Shown here one piece after another: positions 23,997-31,448 of a stretch of DNA of 36,272 bases; within the stretch, counting starts at the first letter, position 1, and the number at the start of each line of letters is the position of its first letter. Made by a program: the position numbers and the translations under genes. The notes under the pieces were generated by a model. That model worked only from the letters and a program-made list of their open reading frames with translations, did no database searches and had not been told where the DNA came from. This DNA is from Chloroflexaceae bacterium (GTDB lineage Bacteria > Chloroflexota > Chloroflexia > Chloroflexales > Chloroflexaceae): the NCBI GenBank assembly GCA_028282325.1, contig JANQID010000100.1, forward strand, positions 1 through 36,272. The letters run 5' to 3'.

Positions 23997-24974
23997 ATGA
24001 AGAACAAATTGCTAATTGTCACGGCCAAGGAAGACGTTCACGTTGATTACATGATCCAGGCAATTCAAGCAAGAGGTTTCCAAGATTGCGTTGTCAGGTT
24101 GAATACAGAAGATCTGTTGCGGAATACAACTTTCACTTTTGATCAAGGTAGCTTCAAAATGAAGTTAAGCGACTCGGGTCGTGAATTCACGGACTCGCAG
24201 ATAGGTTGCGTCTGGTATCGCAAACCGCACGATGTGACTGTTCCTGATCTCTTTGAAGAAGATGCACGCGACCTCGTTGAAGGTACAGCCGAAACGGTGT
24301 TGCAAGGCATATACTATTTGATGACTGAATCAGCCGTTTGGATTAATCCAAGAAAGACGGCTCAATATAGTAGCAATAAACTAAAACAAACCCAGGTAGC
24401 TGAATTGATAGGTTTCAATGTTCCTCGAACAATCATCACAAATGATCTTTCAGAAGCGCTTGCCTTTGTCGAAATGACAGGGAAGGTTTGTACAAAAGAT
24501 TTCGACACTTCAGGCCGTAATTCGTACAGAGGTGAGCCGACATTTACTGTTGTATTGGAGAAATCCGAGATAAGAGACATGATCAAAACTGTAGAATTCT
24601 GTCCAACTTTATTTCAAGAATATATAGAAAAAGCCTTTGATCTGCGCGTAACTGTAATCGGTGAAGCTATGTATGGAGTGGAGATTCACTCTCAGGATCA
24701 CAAGGAGTCAGAAATAGACTTCAGGATAGTGGCCCCTGATCGCATCAAACATGTCGAGCACTCGATACCAGATGCATTGCGCCAGCAAATCCTGGCCTAT
24801 ATGCATCAGTATGATCTTGTCTATTCCGCGCTTGACTTCGCAGTAACTCCTGATGGTCGATACTTCTTCTTGGAGAATAACCCGAATGGACAATGGTTAT
24901 GGCAGGAATTGCTGTGCAGTGTGCGGATTAGTGATGGCTTCATGAAGTTTTTTCAGTCGACACTGGAATGGTGA
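23997..24974 (+). CDS. ATP-grasp peptide ligase (graspetide maturase, MvdD/SAV_5884-like)
   Basis: A 325-aa enzyme. ATG 23997 is chosen because GAAAGG ends 10 bases upstream; the in-frame ATG at 23988 is only 1 base from it. The N-terminal part (K-L-L-I-V-T-A ... D-Y-M) is the pre-ATP-grasp fold, with V-W-Y-R-K-P near residue 72. The central region has N-x-R-K-T-A-Q-Y-S-S-N-K-L-K-Q-T-Q and K-D-F-D-T-S-G-R-N (nucleotide clamp), then Q-E-Y-I-E-K-A-F-D-L-R-V-T-V-I-G and the metal-binding F-L-E-N-N-P-N-G-Q-W near the C-terminus. This is the RimK-like architecture of MvdC/MvdD-type enzymes that make omega-ester or omega-amide cross-links in the precursor. The gene is AT-rich compared with its neighbours, and the IS element begins 13 bases after its stop, so downstream export or protease genes of the cluster may have been lost. 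Confidence 0.85.
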   Translation: MKNKLLIVTAKEDVHVDYMIQAIQARGFQDCVVRLNTEDLLRNTTFTFDQGSFKMKLSDSGREFTDSQIGCVWYRKPHDVTVPDLFEEDARDLVEGTAETVLQGIYYLMTESAVWINPRKTAQYSSNKLKQTQVAELIGFNVPRTIITNDLSEALAFVEMTGKVCTKDFDTSGRNSYRGEPTFTVVLEKSEIRDMIKTVEFCPTLFQEYIEKAFDLRVTVIGEAMYGVEIHSQDHKESEIDFRIVAPDRIKHVEHSIPDALRQQILAYMHQYDLVYSALDFAVTPDGRYFFLENNPNGQWLWQELLCSVRISDGFMKFFQSTLEW

Positions 24975-24987
24975 AGGGGTTACTCCC

Positions 24988-26248
24988 GTCAAAGGATATC
25001 ACTTGACAAATGGAGGTGGACAGAATGCGCCAATTGCGTATGATCGTGCGTGCCAAAGCCGATCACGCGAAAGGATCATTCGATGCCCACCTCGCCGCTC
25101 TATGATAGCACACGCGCCCGCCTGGCGCAGCATCTGCCACAGGCGTTGGCAAGTCAACTGGATATCTTGAGTTATATGCTCGTCGGTATCGTTCAAAGTA
25201 TGAGCAGTCAATTGGCGCAAATTGCCCGCGCCATGCCGCTCGATACCGCTGCGCTGTCCAAAGAGCAGCGCCTGCGCCGGTTGCTGGATAACGAACGAGT
25301 GACCCAAGCCTCCCATTACCATCCGGTGGTGAAACAGGCGCTGCATGGCTTGCGTGGCCAACGGGTGCAACTGCTGATGGATCGCGTGCTGTTGCGCAAC
25401 CAGCACAACATCCTGGTGGTCAGTGTGGGGTTCCGCCGCCGCTCGATCCCGCTGGTGTGGCTGGCGTTGCCGCATCGCGGGTCGAGCCATCCGCGCGAAC
25501 AGCAGGAGCTGATTCAACAGGCGGTGACGTTGTTGCCCCCTGGCGTGCGGATCAGCGTGCATGGCGATAGTGAGTTTCGCTCGCAGGAGCTGTTTACCTG
25601 GGTGCGGGAACAGGGCTATGACGCCATGCTGGGCATCCGCGGCCAGATCTGGGTCTACACCAGCGCGGAACCGCATGCGGCCGGGCAACCATTGGCGGAT
25701 CGCGTCACGGCGTTGCCGCCGCAAACGGCCACCGGACGGAAACGGCGCCATCGCCCCTCGCCGGTGACCTATCTGGCGCAGGTCTATCTCGGCCAGGAAC
25801 AGCACTACGGGCCGGTCAATGTCCTGGCGTGGTGGGAACGCGATGATGATGGCAAGGTCGTGCTGCACGCCGTCATGACCAATCTGCTGGCCACGGCGCA
25901 GACAAAAGCGTATGGCAAGCGCCGGATGTGGATTGAGACGGTCTTTCGCGACTGGCAAAGCGGCGGCTTTCACCTGGATCAGAGTGGCTTGACGGACACC
26001 AAGCGGGTCGTCCGGTTGCTGTTGGTGCTGGCGCTCGCCTATCTGTGGCTGGTCAGTGTCGGGCGCTGGGTGGTCAAACGGGGCTACCGGCACATCATTG
26101 ATGATGGGGAGTGCGCGCCAATGGCATTTCAGCCTCTTTCAATTGGGGGTGGGGTGGAAAGAACATCTGGCAAGTTACACCCTCCCATTATCGGTGCTTT
26201 TTTACGTTTACGTGTAGGGCGAGGGGTGTCCAGGTGACATCCTTTGAC
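24988..26248 (+). mobile_element. IS4-family (IS231-like) insertion sequence, about 1.26 kb
   Basis: Ends match as inverted repeats: GTCAAAGGATATCACTTG at the left and, on the opposite strand at the right, GTCAAAGGATGTCACCTG (two mismatches in 18). It contains one transposase gene. Both flanks are 11 bp of the form GGG-N5-CCC (GGGTTACTCCC at 24977, GGGGAATCCCC at 26249), the target pattern known for IS231-type elements, but the two are not identical, so there is no perfect target duplication. The right flank lies in repeat sequence shared with 30690. Confidence 0.8.
25083..26237 (+). CDS. IS4-family DDE transposase
   Basis: A 384-aa transposase starting at ATG 25083 (AAAGGA about 9 bases upstream; a start at 25050 is possible). 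It has the DDE triad in typical settings: D in L-L-M-D-R-V-L-L-R (about residue 100), D in V-H-G-D-S-E-F-R-S (about 161) and E in M-W-I-E-T-V-F-R-D-W-Q-S-G-G-F-H-L (about 283), which matches the IS4 Y-(2)-R-(3)-E-type region. Full length, no internal stop, so the copy is probably functional. The C-terminus ends 11 bases before the right inverted repeat end. Confidence 0.85.
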   Translation: MPTSPLYDSTRARLAQHLPQALASQLDILSYMLVGIVQSMSSQLAQIARAMPLDTAALSKEQRLRRLLDNERVTQASHYHPVVKQALHGLRGQRVQLLMDRVLLRNQHNILVVSVGFRRRSIPLVWLALPHRGSSHPREQQELIQQAVTLLPPGVRISVHGDSEFRSQELFTWVREQGYDAMLGIRGQIWVYTSAEPHAAGQPLADRVTALPPQTATGRKRRHRPSPVTYLAQVYLGQEQHYGPVNVLAWWERDDDGKVVLHAVMTNLLATAQTKAYGKRRMWIETVFRDWQSGGFHLDQSGLTDTKRVVRLLLVLALAYLWLVSVGRWVVKRGYRHIIDDGECAPMAFQPLSIGGGVERTSGKLHPPIIGAFLRLRVGRGVSR

Positions 26249-26307
26249 GGGGAATCCCCCCTTGCACACGCCGCCTGCCCTGAGCCTGTCGAAGGCGCCG
26301 GTGTCGA

Positions 26308-26535
26308 TACCAAACGATGATGCGTATGCTGCATGTCACCCTGAGCTTGTCGAAGGGTCTCAGCGTTGGGGGAAACTGAGATACTTCGCTGCGCTCAGAA
26401 TGACCGCATTGAGCATGCTGCATGTCACCCTGACCCTGAGCGCAGCGAAGGGGAAGGGTCTCGGTGGCCTTGGGATCCGAGATTCTTCGCTGCGCTCAGA
26501 ATGACACCATGCGGTATCTCCAATATTGTTTGGTA
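26308..26535 (+). repeat. dispersed inverted-terminal-repeat element, copy D, two core units (228 bp)
   Basis: Starts TACCAAACGATG and ends ATTGTTTGGTA. Inside, the core unit occurs twice with an 89-bp offset (GCGTATGCT at 26322, GAGCATGCT at 26411), the same period seen at 30748. The second unit has an extra GACCCTGAGCGCAGCGAAGG stretch. The right end abuts a reverse-transcriptase fragment. Confidence 0.75.
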
Positions 26536-26537
26536 GC

Positions 26538-26645
26538 TACCGCCACTTCTACATCTACGAGCCGAAGAAGCGCAAGATCAGCGCTGCACCCTTCCGCGAC
26601 CGGGTTGTGCATCACGCGCTCTGCAACGTGATCGAGCCGATCTTC
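26538..26645 (+). pseudogene. reverse-transcriptase fragment (DGR/group II-like)
   Basis: Thirty-six codons read [16 protein letters not shown], then [12 protein letters not shown] and I-E-P-I-F. This is the early fingers region of a retroelement reverse transcriptase, most like diversity-generating-retroelement or group II-type enzymes (P-K-x-R-x-I-S ... [10 protein letters not shown]). The rest of the enzyme, including the Y-x-D-D catalytic box, is missing: it begins where the repeat element ends and runs into a Uma2 fragment. A remnant, not functional. Confidence 0.75.
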
Positions 26646-26696
26646 AAGCTGAAGCGGCGTGAGCGCGGATCGAGTTGCTACGCGGTTCCGGCGCAC

Positions 26697-27104
26697 GTGG
26701 TATACTTCGACCAGTGGATCGACGGCGGCGCCGGGGGCTATGCCGGGGTTGAGGCCGGTTTTGTGCTGGCGCGCGACCCCGACACGGTGCGTGCGCCGGA
26801 TGTCGCATACGTCGCGGCAGAACGCGTGCCTGCCGCTGGGGTGCCGGAAGGATTCTGGCCGACCGCGCCGGATCTAGCAGTCGAAATCATCTCGCCGAGT
26901 GAAACGGCCGACGAGGTCCGTGACAAGATCCGCGACTATTTGCAGGCCGGAACCCGCACGGTCTGGGTCGTCTATCCACGGAGCCGCGAGGTGCTGGCCT
27001 ACACCCCCGACGGGCGGGCGCAGACCTTCGGATCGACGATGCTGCTGGAAGATCCGCTGGTCGTGCCCGGTTTCAGCTGTGCTGTGAGCAGCCTGTTCCA
27101 ATAG
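26697..27104 (+). pseudogene. 5'-truncated Uma2-family (PD-(D/E)XK) gene
   Basis: From about 26730 the frame reads [33 protein letters not shown] and [14 protein letters not shown], the core of Uma2 endonuclease-like proteins (PD-(D/E)XK fold) with its acidic residues. About 60-70 N-terminal residues (W-T-x-E-x-Y-x-x-L type) are missing, replaced by sequence running on from the reverse-transcriptase fragment in the same frame. A GTG at 26697 could permit expression of a truncated product. Compare the complete family member at 35691. Confidence 0.65.
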
Positions 27105-27144
27105 ACCGGTTGGCTCGCCGACGATGGGAAGGAGCGCAAGATCC

Positions 27145-27360
27145 ATGACCACGCTGCTTGAACAGGCGTTAGCCGAAGTCCAGAAGCTGGCGCCGGAACA
27201 ACAAGATGCGATTGCGGCCTTGATCCTGGAAGAGCTTGCCGATGAGCAGAAGTGGGATCGAGCGTTCGCTGAGTCGCAGGATGTGTTGGCGCAGTTGGCG
27301 CAAGATGTACGGGCAAAGAAACAGAGTGACAGGCGCACTGCCGGTATCGATGATCTGTGA
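27145..27360 (+). CDS. antitoxin-like protein of a RelE/HigB-type module
   Basis: A 71-aa acidic helical protein from ATG 27145 (AAGGAG about 10 bases upstream; ATG 27124 is an alternative). It begins T-T-L-L-E-Q-A-L-A-E-V-Q-K-L-A-P-E-Q-Q-D-A-I-A-A-L-I-L-E-E-L, the helical pattern of small antitoxins paired with RelE-type toxins in Cyanobacteria and Chloroflexota. It overlaps the toxin gene by 4 nt (GTGA), so translation is coupled. It would bind and neutralise the toxin and repress the operon; this is inferred from the arrangement. Confidence 0.7.
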   Translation: MTTLLEQALAEVQKLAPEQQDAIAALILEELADEQKWDRAFAESQDVLAQLAQDVRAKKQSDRRTAGIDDL

Positions 27361-27599
27361 ATTCGTATCTCACTGATGACTTTGTGGAGGCGTTTCGTGC
27401 GCTTCCCAAAGTGGTGCAGGATCGGGCACGTACCTGCTACCGTCTGTGGCGTCAACATGCCTATCATCCCAGTTTGCAATTCAAGCGGGTTCACGCGGTC
27501 GAGCCGCTGTACTCAGTACGCATTGGCCTGGGTTGGCGCGCCCTGGGATTGATGGGATGGGATTACCTGGTTCTAGATTGGCTCGCACGCCGACTATGA
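27357..27599 (+). CDS. RelE/HigB-like toxin with decayed C-terminus
   Basis: An 80-aa product from GTG 27357. It starts T-D-D-F-V-E-A-F-R-A-L-P-K-V-V-Q, then Y-H-P-S-L-Q-F-K-R-V and Y-S-V-R-I-G-L-G-W-R-A-L-G, the usual RelE/ParE-fold mRNA interferase core. The expected C-terminus (W-F-W-I-G-S-H-A-D-Y-D-R-L) is broken: after A-L-G-L-M-G the frame is wrong, and in the +1 frame the sequence reads W-F-stop-I-G-S-H-A-D-Y-D-R-L-I-R to a stop at 27622-27624, with TAG in place of TGG. So a frameshift and a nonsense change have hit the last 20 residues. The toxin is probably inactive; the antitoxin is intact. Confidence 0.7.
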   Translation: MNSYLTDDFVEAFRALPKVVQDRARTCYRLWRQHAYHPSLQFKRVHAVEPLYSVRIGLGWRALGLMGWDYLVLDWLARRL

Positions 27600-27664
27600 C
27601 CGATTGATCAGGCGCTTTCGGTAGCATAACGAGCATGCTCTTGAGCAATGTGGAATGACACCTC

Positions 27665-30604
27665 ATGACCGACCAGCTCGCCATCCTGCGCGCCCAGCGC
27701 GACGCCGCCAGCGACCCGGCCCTGCGAGCGGCGCTCGACAGCGCGATTGCGGCGCTCGAGTCCTCGACCGCCCGCGAGATCGCCACTGGCGGCGGCGACT
27801 ACAGCGAGGGCGACCTCGACAAGCGCCGCGGCAACTTCGTCGAGGGCAACCAGTACAACCTCGTCTTCAGCGGGGGCCATTTTCTGGAGGGCCTGGAGGC
27901 GCTCTACCAGACCCCCGCGAACGACTATGGCGGGGCGCTGCGGCGCTACCTGCGGCATCTCTACCGCGAGTACGCCGGGCTGGATCTGCGCGGGATCGAC
28001 GACCGGCCCCTCGATATGCCGCTCAGCGAGCTGTATGTCTCGCTGAGCCTGCACGAACCGCCGCCCGAAGTACTCGCCGGCCCCGGCGCCTTGCGCGGTT
28101 TTATGCAGAAGGTGGGGCGCTGGGTGCCCCGGCAACTGGCCGATGGCGAACCCGAAGCGGAAGAGCTGCTCGGTCGCGGCAGGCCGCCCGATCCGGTCGA
28201 CTGGACGACGGCCCTGCGTCATCCGCGCCTGGCGGTGGTCGGTGCGCCCGGCAGCGGCAAGACTACCCTGCTGCACTATACGGCGGTGCGGCTGGCCGAG
28301 GTTCTCGCCCGCGACGATGCCGGGCAGTTGGCGGCGTTGGGGCTGGGCGCTGAAGACGACGCCTCCGGCCCGCCGGCGCCGCTGTTCCTGCCCCTGCGCG
28401 AGCTGGGCAGCTTCGTGCGCGAGTGCAACGGGCGCGAACTGGCCGGGGCCGGGCCGCGACTGTTGCTCGATTGTCTGGCCAACTACTACACCCGTCTCGA
28501 ACTCGACCTGCCGCCGGACTTCTTCAGCCGCCTGTGCGAGGCCGGGCGGGCCTTGCTGTTGCTCGACGGACTCGATGAAGTTGCCAGCAGCGACGACTGG
28601 GCGCTGGTAAGCAGCATCGTGCGCGCCTTTGTCGGGCGCTACGAGCATTGCCGCTATGTCGTCACCTCGCGGGTGGCGGCGTATCAGGGCGATGCGCGGG
28701 TCGGGGCCGGGTTCCGCATCTGTACCGTCGCCGACCTCGACGAAGCCCAGCAGCGGCGCTTCATCGCCAACTGGAGCCGCAGCCTGCACCGCTTGCTGTA
28801 CCAGTTGCAGGGCCAGGAACTCGATCGCCGCGCCGAACGCTATGCCGGTGAGTTGTGGCAAGCACTCGAAGCGAACGCGCGCGTGCGTGGGTTGGCCTCC
28901 AACCCGCTGCTGCTCACGGTGGTGGCGGTGATCTTCTACAACAAATACGTGCTGCCCGAGGACCGCGCCGCGCTGTACGAGGAGTGCATCGAAGTACTGC
29001 TGCGCGGCGGGCGCGGCAAGGCCGACCGACCCACCCAGCAGCGCCGCGACTATGCCGGCCGGCCCGACTTGAAGATGGGCCTCGGCCCCAAGCGCGAGAT
29101 CCTGGCCGCGATTGCCTACCGCATGCACCAGCGCGGCGAGAACGGGCTGTTCATCCACCGCGACGATCTGGTGCGCGAAGTGGCCGCGGCCCTGCGCGGG
29201 CGCTATCCCGAACCGGACGACCTGGCGAAAAGCTTCGTGGCCGAACTGCCGGTGCATATCGGCCTGCTCGACGAGCGCGAACCCGAGCGCTACCGTTTCA
29301 GCCACCTCTCGTTCCAGGAGTTCCTGGCGGCTCGTTCCATCGCCGAAGCGACCGAGGATCGCTGGGACGAGCTGCTCGATCGCTACCGCGATAGCTGGTG
29401 GCGCGAAGTGATCCTGCTCTGCGCCGGACACCTGAGCCAGGAGCGCTGCTGGCGCTTCCTGGGCCGGCTGGTCGAGCGCGGCGACACCCCGGACGAACGG
29501 GCGCCGGCGCTGGGCCTGGCGAGCGACGCCCTGGCCGAACTGGAGCGCTTCAAGGGCCAGGGTCCGCTCAACAGCACGATTCAGGCCGACGCGCTGCGCA
29601 TCCTCGAACTACAGCCGGCAACTGCGGCGCCGGCTGCGGCGCGGGTCGAGTGCGGGCGGGTGCTGGCGCGTATGAGCGACCCGCGTCCGGGCGTGTGCGA
29701 CCTGCCGCCGGCGATGATCGAACTATCCGGCGGGAGCTTCGTGATCGGCAGCGCCCCTGAGCAGGCCGAGGCTGCCGGGCGGGCCTGGGAACAGTACTGG
29801 CTGGATCAGGGTGATAAAGACAGAGCAAAGCAGGCACGGAAATGGCCGGAGGATGAGATCAACAGTGCGTCGCTGAGACTCCCGCCCTTCGCGATCGGGC
29901 GCTACCCGCTGACGAACGCGCAGTACAAACGCTTCATGGCTGCTGGCGGCTACGACCCGAGTGCGCCCTGGTGGGACGATGCAGCCCGGGCCTGGCTGGC
30001 GCGGGATGACGCGGCGACCGAGGGCTTGCAACCCTGGCAGTGGCGTGAGTACAAAAACCGGCCCGAGTTCTGGGACGACGATAGGTTTGGCGTGGCCCGT
30101 CCGAACTATCCGGTAGTCGGCATCAGTTGGTACGAAGCGATGGCCTACTGCCGCTGGCTGACCCGGCTGCTGGACGACGGCTACGAGTATGTGCTGCCGA
30201 GCGAAGCGGAATGGGAGTATGCCGCTCGCGGCGCAACCCGGCGCATTTATGCCTGGGGCGACCAGCAACCGGATGGCGAGCGGGCCAACTTCAACCAGAC
30301 CTACAGGGGCACGACGGCAGTCGGCTGTTTTCCAACCGGGGCAACGCCGGAGGGGGTGTTCGACCTGACCGGCAATGTCTGGGAGTGGACGCGCAGCGCG
30401 TACCGACCCTATCCCTACGATCCGGACGATGGTCGTGAATCTGGCGACAACCCGGCGCAAAAACACTTTACACTTCGCGGCGGCTCGTGGTTCTATCTAC
30501 CGTTCTTCTTGCGCGCGGCCTACCGCGACCGCAATTCGCCCGACCACCACTTCAGTTATGTTGGATTGCGGCTTGCCCGGCACCCTTCTCGTGTCAAGGA
30601 TTAA
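27665..30604 (+). CDS. NACHT NTPase fused to C-terminal FGE / C-type-lectin-fold domain
   Basis: A 979-aa protein from ATG 27665. Residues 1-60: helical, then G-G-G-D-Y-S-E-G-D-L-D-K-R-x-G-N-F-V-E-G-N-Q-Y-N, a short-strand repeat like those at 347. Residues about 185-480: NACHT ATPase with Walker A G-A-P-G-S-G-K-T-T (about 193-201), Walker B L-L-L-L-D-G-L-D-E-V (about 296-306), an A-S-N-P-L-L-L-T-V-V-A motif and a helical arm ending F-S-H-L-S-F-Q-E-F-L-A-A. Residues about 680-975: FGE-type fold (M-I-E-L-S-G-G-S-F-V-I-G-S, I-G-R-Y-P-L-T-N-A-Q-Y, L-P-S-E-A-E-W-E-Y-A-A-R-G, G-N-V-W-E-W-T, R-G-G-S-W ... V-G-L-R-L-A-R). The formylglycine-forming cysteines are absent, so it is a sensor/binding domain. 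Such proteins act as regulated conflict or death switches; the ligand is unknown. Confidence 0.9.
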   Translation: MTDQLAILRAQRDAASDPALRAALDSAIAALESSTAREIATGGGDYSEGDLDKRRGNFVEGNQYNLVFSGGHFLEGLEALYQTPANDYGGALRRYLRHLYREYAGLDLRGIDDRPLDMPLSELYVSLSLHEPPPEVLAGPGALRGFMQKVGRWVPRQLADGEPEAEELLGRGRPPDPVDWTTALRHPRLAVVGAPGSGKTTLLHYTAVRLAEVLARDDAGQLAALGLGAEDDASGPPAPLFLPLRELGSFVRECNGRELAGAGPRLLLDCLANYYTRLELDLPPDFFSRLCEAGRALLLLDGLDEVASSDDWALVSSIVRAFVGRYEHCRYVVTSRVAAYQGDARVGAGFRICTVADLDEAQQRRFIANWSRSLHRLLYQLQGQELDRRAERYAGELWQALEANARVRGLASNPLLLTVVAVIFYNKYVLPEDRAALYEECIEVLLRGGRGKADRPTQQRRDYAGRPDLKMGLGPKREILAAIAYRMHQRGENGLFIHRDDLVREVAAALRGRYPEPDDLAKSFVAELPVHIGLLDEREPERYRFSHLSFQEFLAARSIAEATEDRWDELLDRYRDSWWREVILLCAGHLSQERCWRFLGRLVERGDTPDERAPALGLASDALAELERFKGQGPLNSTIQADALRILELQPATAAPAAARVECGRVLARMSDPRPGVCDLPPAMIELSGGSFVIGSAPEQAEAAGRAWEQYWLDQGDKDRAKQARKWPEDEINSASLRLPPFAIGRYPLTNAQYKRFMAAGGYDPSAPWWDDAARAWLARDDAATEGLQPWQWREYKNRPEFWDDDRFGVARPNYPVVGISWYEAMAYCRWLTRLLDDGYEYVLPSEAEWEYAARGATRRIYAWGDQQPDGERANFNQTYRGTTAVGCFPTGATPEGVFDLTGNVWEWTRSAYRPYPYDPDDGRESGDNPAQKHFTLRGGSWFYLPFFLRAAYRDRNSPDHHFSYVGLRLARHPSRVKD

Positions 30605-30685
30605 GTGTTCTGTGTTCTGTGTTTCGGCGTCAGGGAGATCGTGTCGTGTGGTAGACTCGGACAGCGGAGGCGGCAAAAGGGGGAT

Positions 30686-30747
30686 GCAAGGGGGAATCCC
30701 CCTTGCACGCGCCGCCTGCCCTGAGCTTGTCGAAGGGCAGGCGGCGC
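30686..30747 (+). terminator. two consecutive perfect hairpins after NACHT gene
   Basis: GCAAGGGGG-AAT-CCCCCTTGC (30686-30706, 9-bp stem) is followed by GCGCCGCCTGCCCT ... AGGGCAGGCGGCGC (30709-30747, 14-bp stem, 11-nt loop). No T-run, but the double structure about 80 nt after the stop is a likely 3' boundary. Most of it is also found, diverged, at 26249-26300. Confidence 0.5.
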
Positions 30748-31117
30748 TACCAAACGATGATGAGGATGCTGCAAGTCACCCTGAGCTTGTCGCAGGGTCT
30801 CGGCGTTGGGGGAATGCGAGGTCCTTCGCGGCGAACAGAATGACCGCAATGAGGATGCTGCAAGTCACCCTGAGCTTGTCGCAGGGTCTCGGCGTTAGTG
30901 GAACCTGAGATTCTTCGCTGTGCTCAGAATGACCGCAATGAGGATGCTGCAAGTCACCCTGAGCTCGTCGAAGGGTCTCGGCGTTGGGGGAATCTGAGAT
31001 ACTTCGCGGCGAACAGAATGACCGCAATGAGCATGCTACATGTCACCCTGAGCTTGTCGCAGGGTCTCGGCGTTGGGGGAATGCGAGGTCCTTCGCTGCG
31101 CTCAGAATGACCATCCA
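30748..31117 (+). repeat. dispersed element, copy E: four tandem 89-bp units
   Basis: Starts TACCAAACGATG like the other copies but lacks the right inverted end. Four units begin at 30762, 30851, 30940 and 31029, an exact period of 89 bp. Each contains CACCCTGAGCTTGTCG(C/A)AGG, GTCTCGGCGTTGG and CAGAATGACC. Units differ mainly in short segments (GCGAGGTCCTTCGC or CTGAGATACTTCGC). No spacers, no coding capacity. Confidence 0.85.
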
Positions 31118-31194
31118 TATGCGGAAGTGGTTGCGCAGACAGGCGATGCGGGCATGTGAGCGGGAGATCTGATGGTCGGCGGGGCTTGCGGAAA

Positions 31195-31284
31195 TGGCGG
31201 GGAGGGAGGGATTCGAACCCTCGAGGGCTTTCAGACCCTACTCGTTTTCGAGACGAGCACGTTCAACCGCTCCGTCACCTCCCC
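31195..31284 (-). tRNA. tRNA-Ser (anticodon CGA)
   Basis: On the minus strand: 5' acceptor GGGGAGG, D-arm, anticodon stem CTCGT/ACGAG around loop CTCGAAA (anticodon CGA), a long variable arm typical of class II serine tRNAs, T-arm GAGGG-TTCGAAT-CCCTC, 3' acceptor CCTCCCC, discriminator G and encoded CCA. All stems pair. It reads UCG codons. It lies downstream of murE with its own promoter. Confidence 0.97.
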
Positions 31285-31300
31285 GTGGGCAACAGCGAGT

Positions 31301-31329
31301 ATTATACGCGGAATCGCAGGGCTGTGCAA
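31301..31329 (-). promoter_or_regulatory. promoter of tRNA-Ser
   Basis: On the minus strand, TTGCAC (-35, 31324-31329) and TATAAT (-10, 31301-31306) with exactly 17 bases between, 16 bases upstream of the tRNA 5' end. Very close to the sigma-70/SigA consensus. Confidence 0.85.
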
Positions 31330-31356
31330 GGCGTATGTGCACTATGATACCGTACT

Positions 31357-31403
31357 TTTTTTCGGTCAATTTTTGCCCGGAGGGCAAAAATTGACCGAAA
31401 AAA
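31357..31403. terminator. perfect bidirectional terminator between murE and tRNA-Ser
   Basis: A perfect 22-bp stem with a 3-nt GGA loop, A-rich on one foot and T-rich on the other (six to seven T on each exit strand). It ends the men-mur operon on the minus strand and could also stop transcription from the plus side. It lies 46 bases downstream of the murE stop. Confidence 0.9.
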
Positions 31404-31448
31404 GATGTTCACTTCCGCGTAACTCGTGAAAAATGACCGAGTTGGAGG

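Noticed and set aside
24999-26093. A 364-codon minus-strand frame opposite the transposase
   Set aside because: His/Gln/Arg-rich shadow; the plus-strand transposase has the DDE triad and a ribosome site.
26669-26730. The in-frame join between the reverse-transcriptase and Uma2 parts as a genuine fusion protein
   Set aside because: Both partners are truncated at the junction and the linking residues match neither family; it is better explained as two scraps joined by rearrangement.
27608-29431. A 607-codon minus-strand frame opposite the NACHT gene
   Set aside because: The plus strand encodes clear NACHT motifs; the long opposite frame is a by-product of high GC content and codon bias and has no recognisable domain.
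30762-31117. CRISPR-like array
   Set aside because: The units are contiguous 89-bp repeats without unique spacers, and no cas genes are present.
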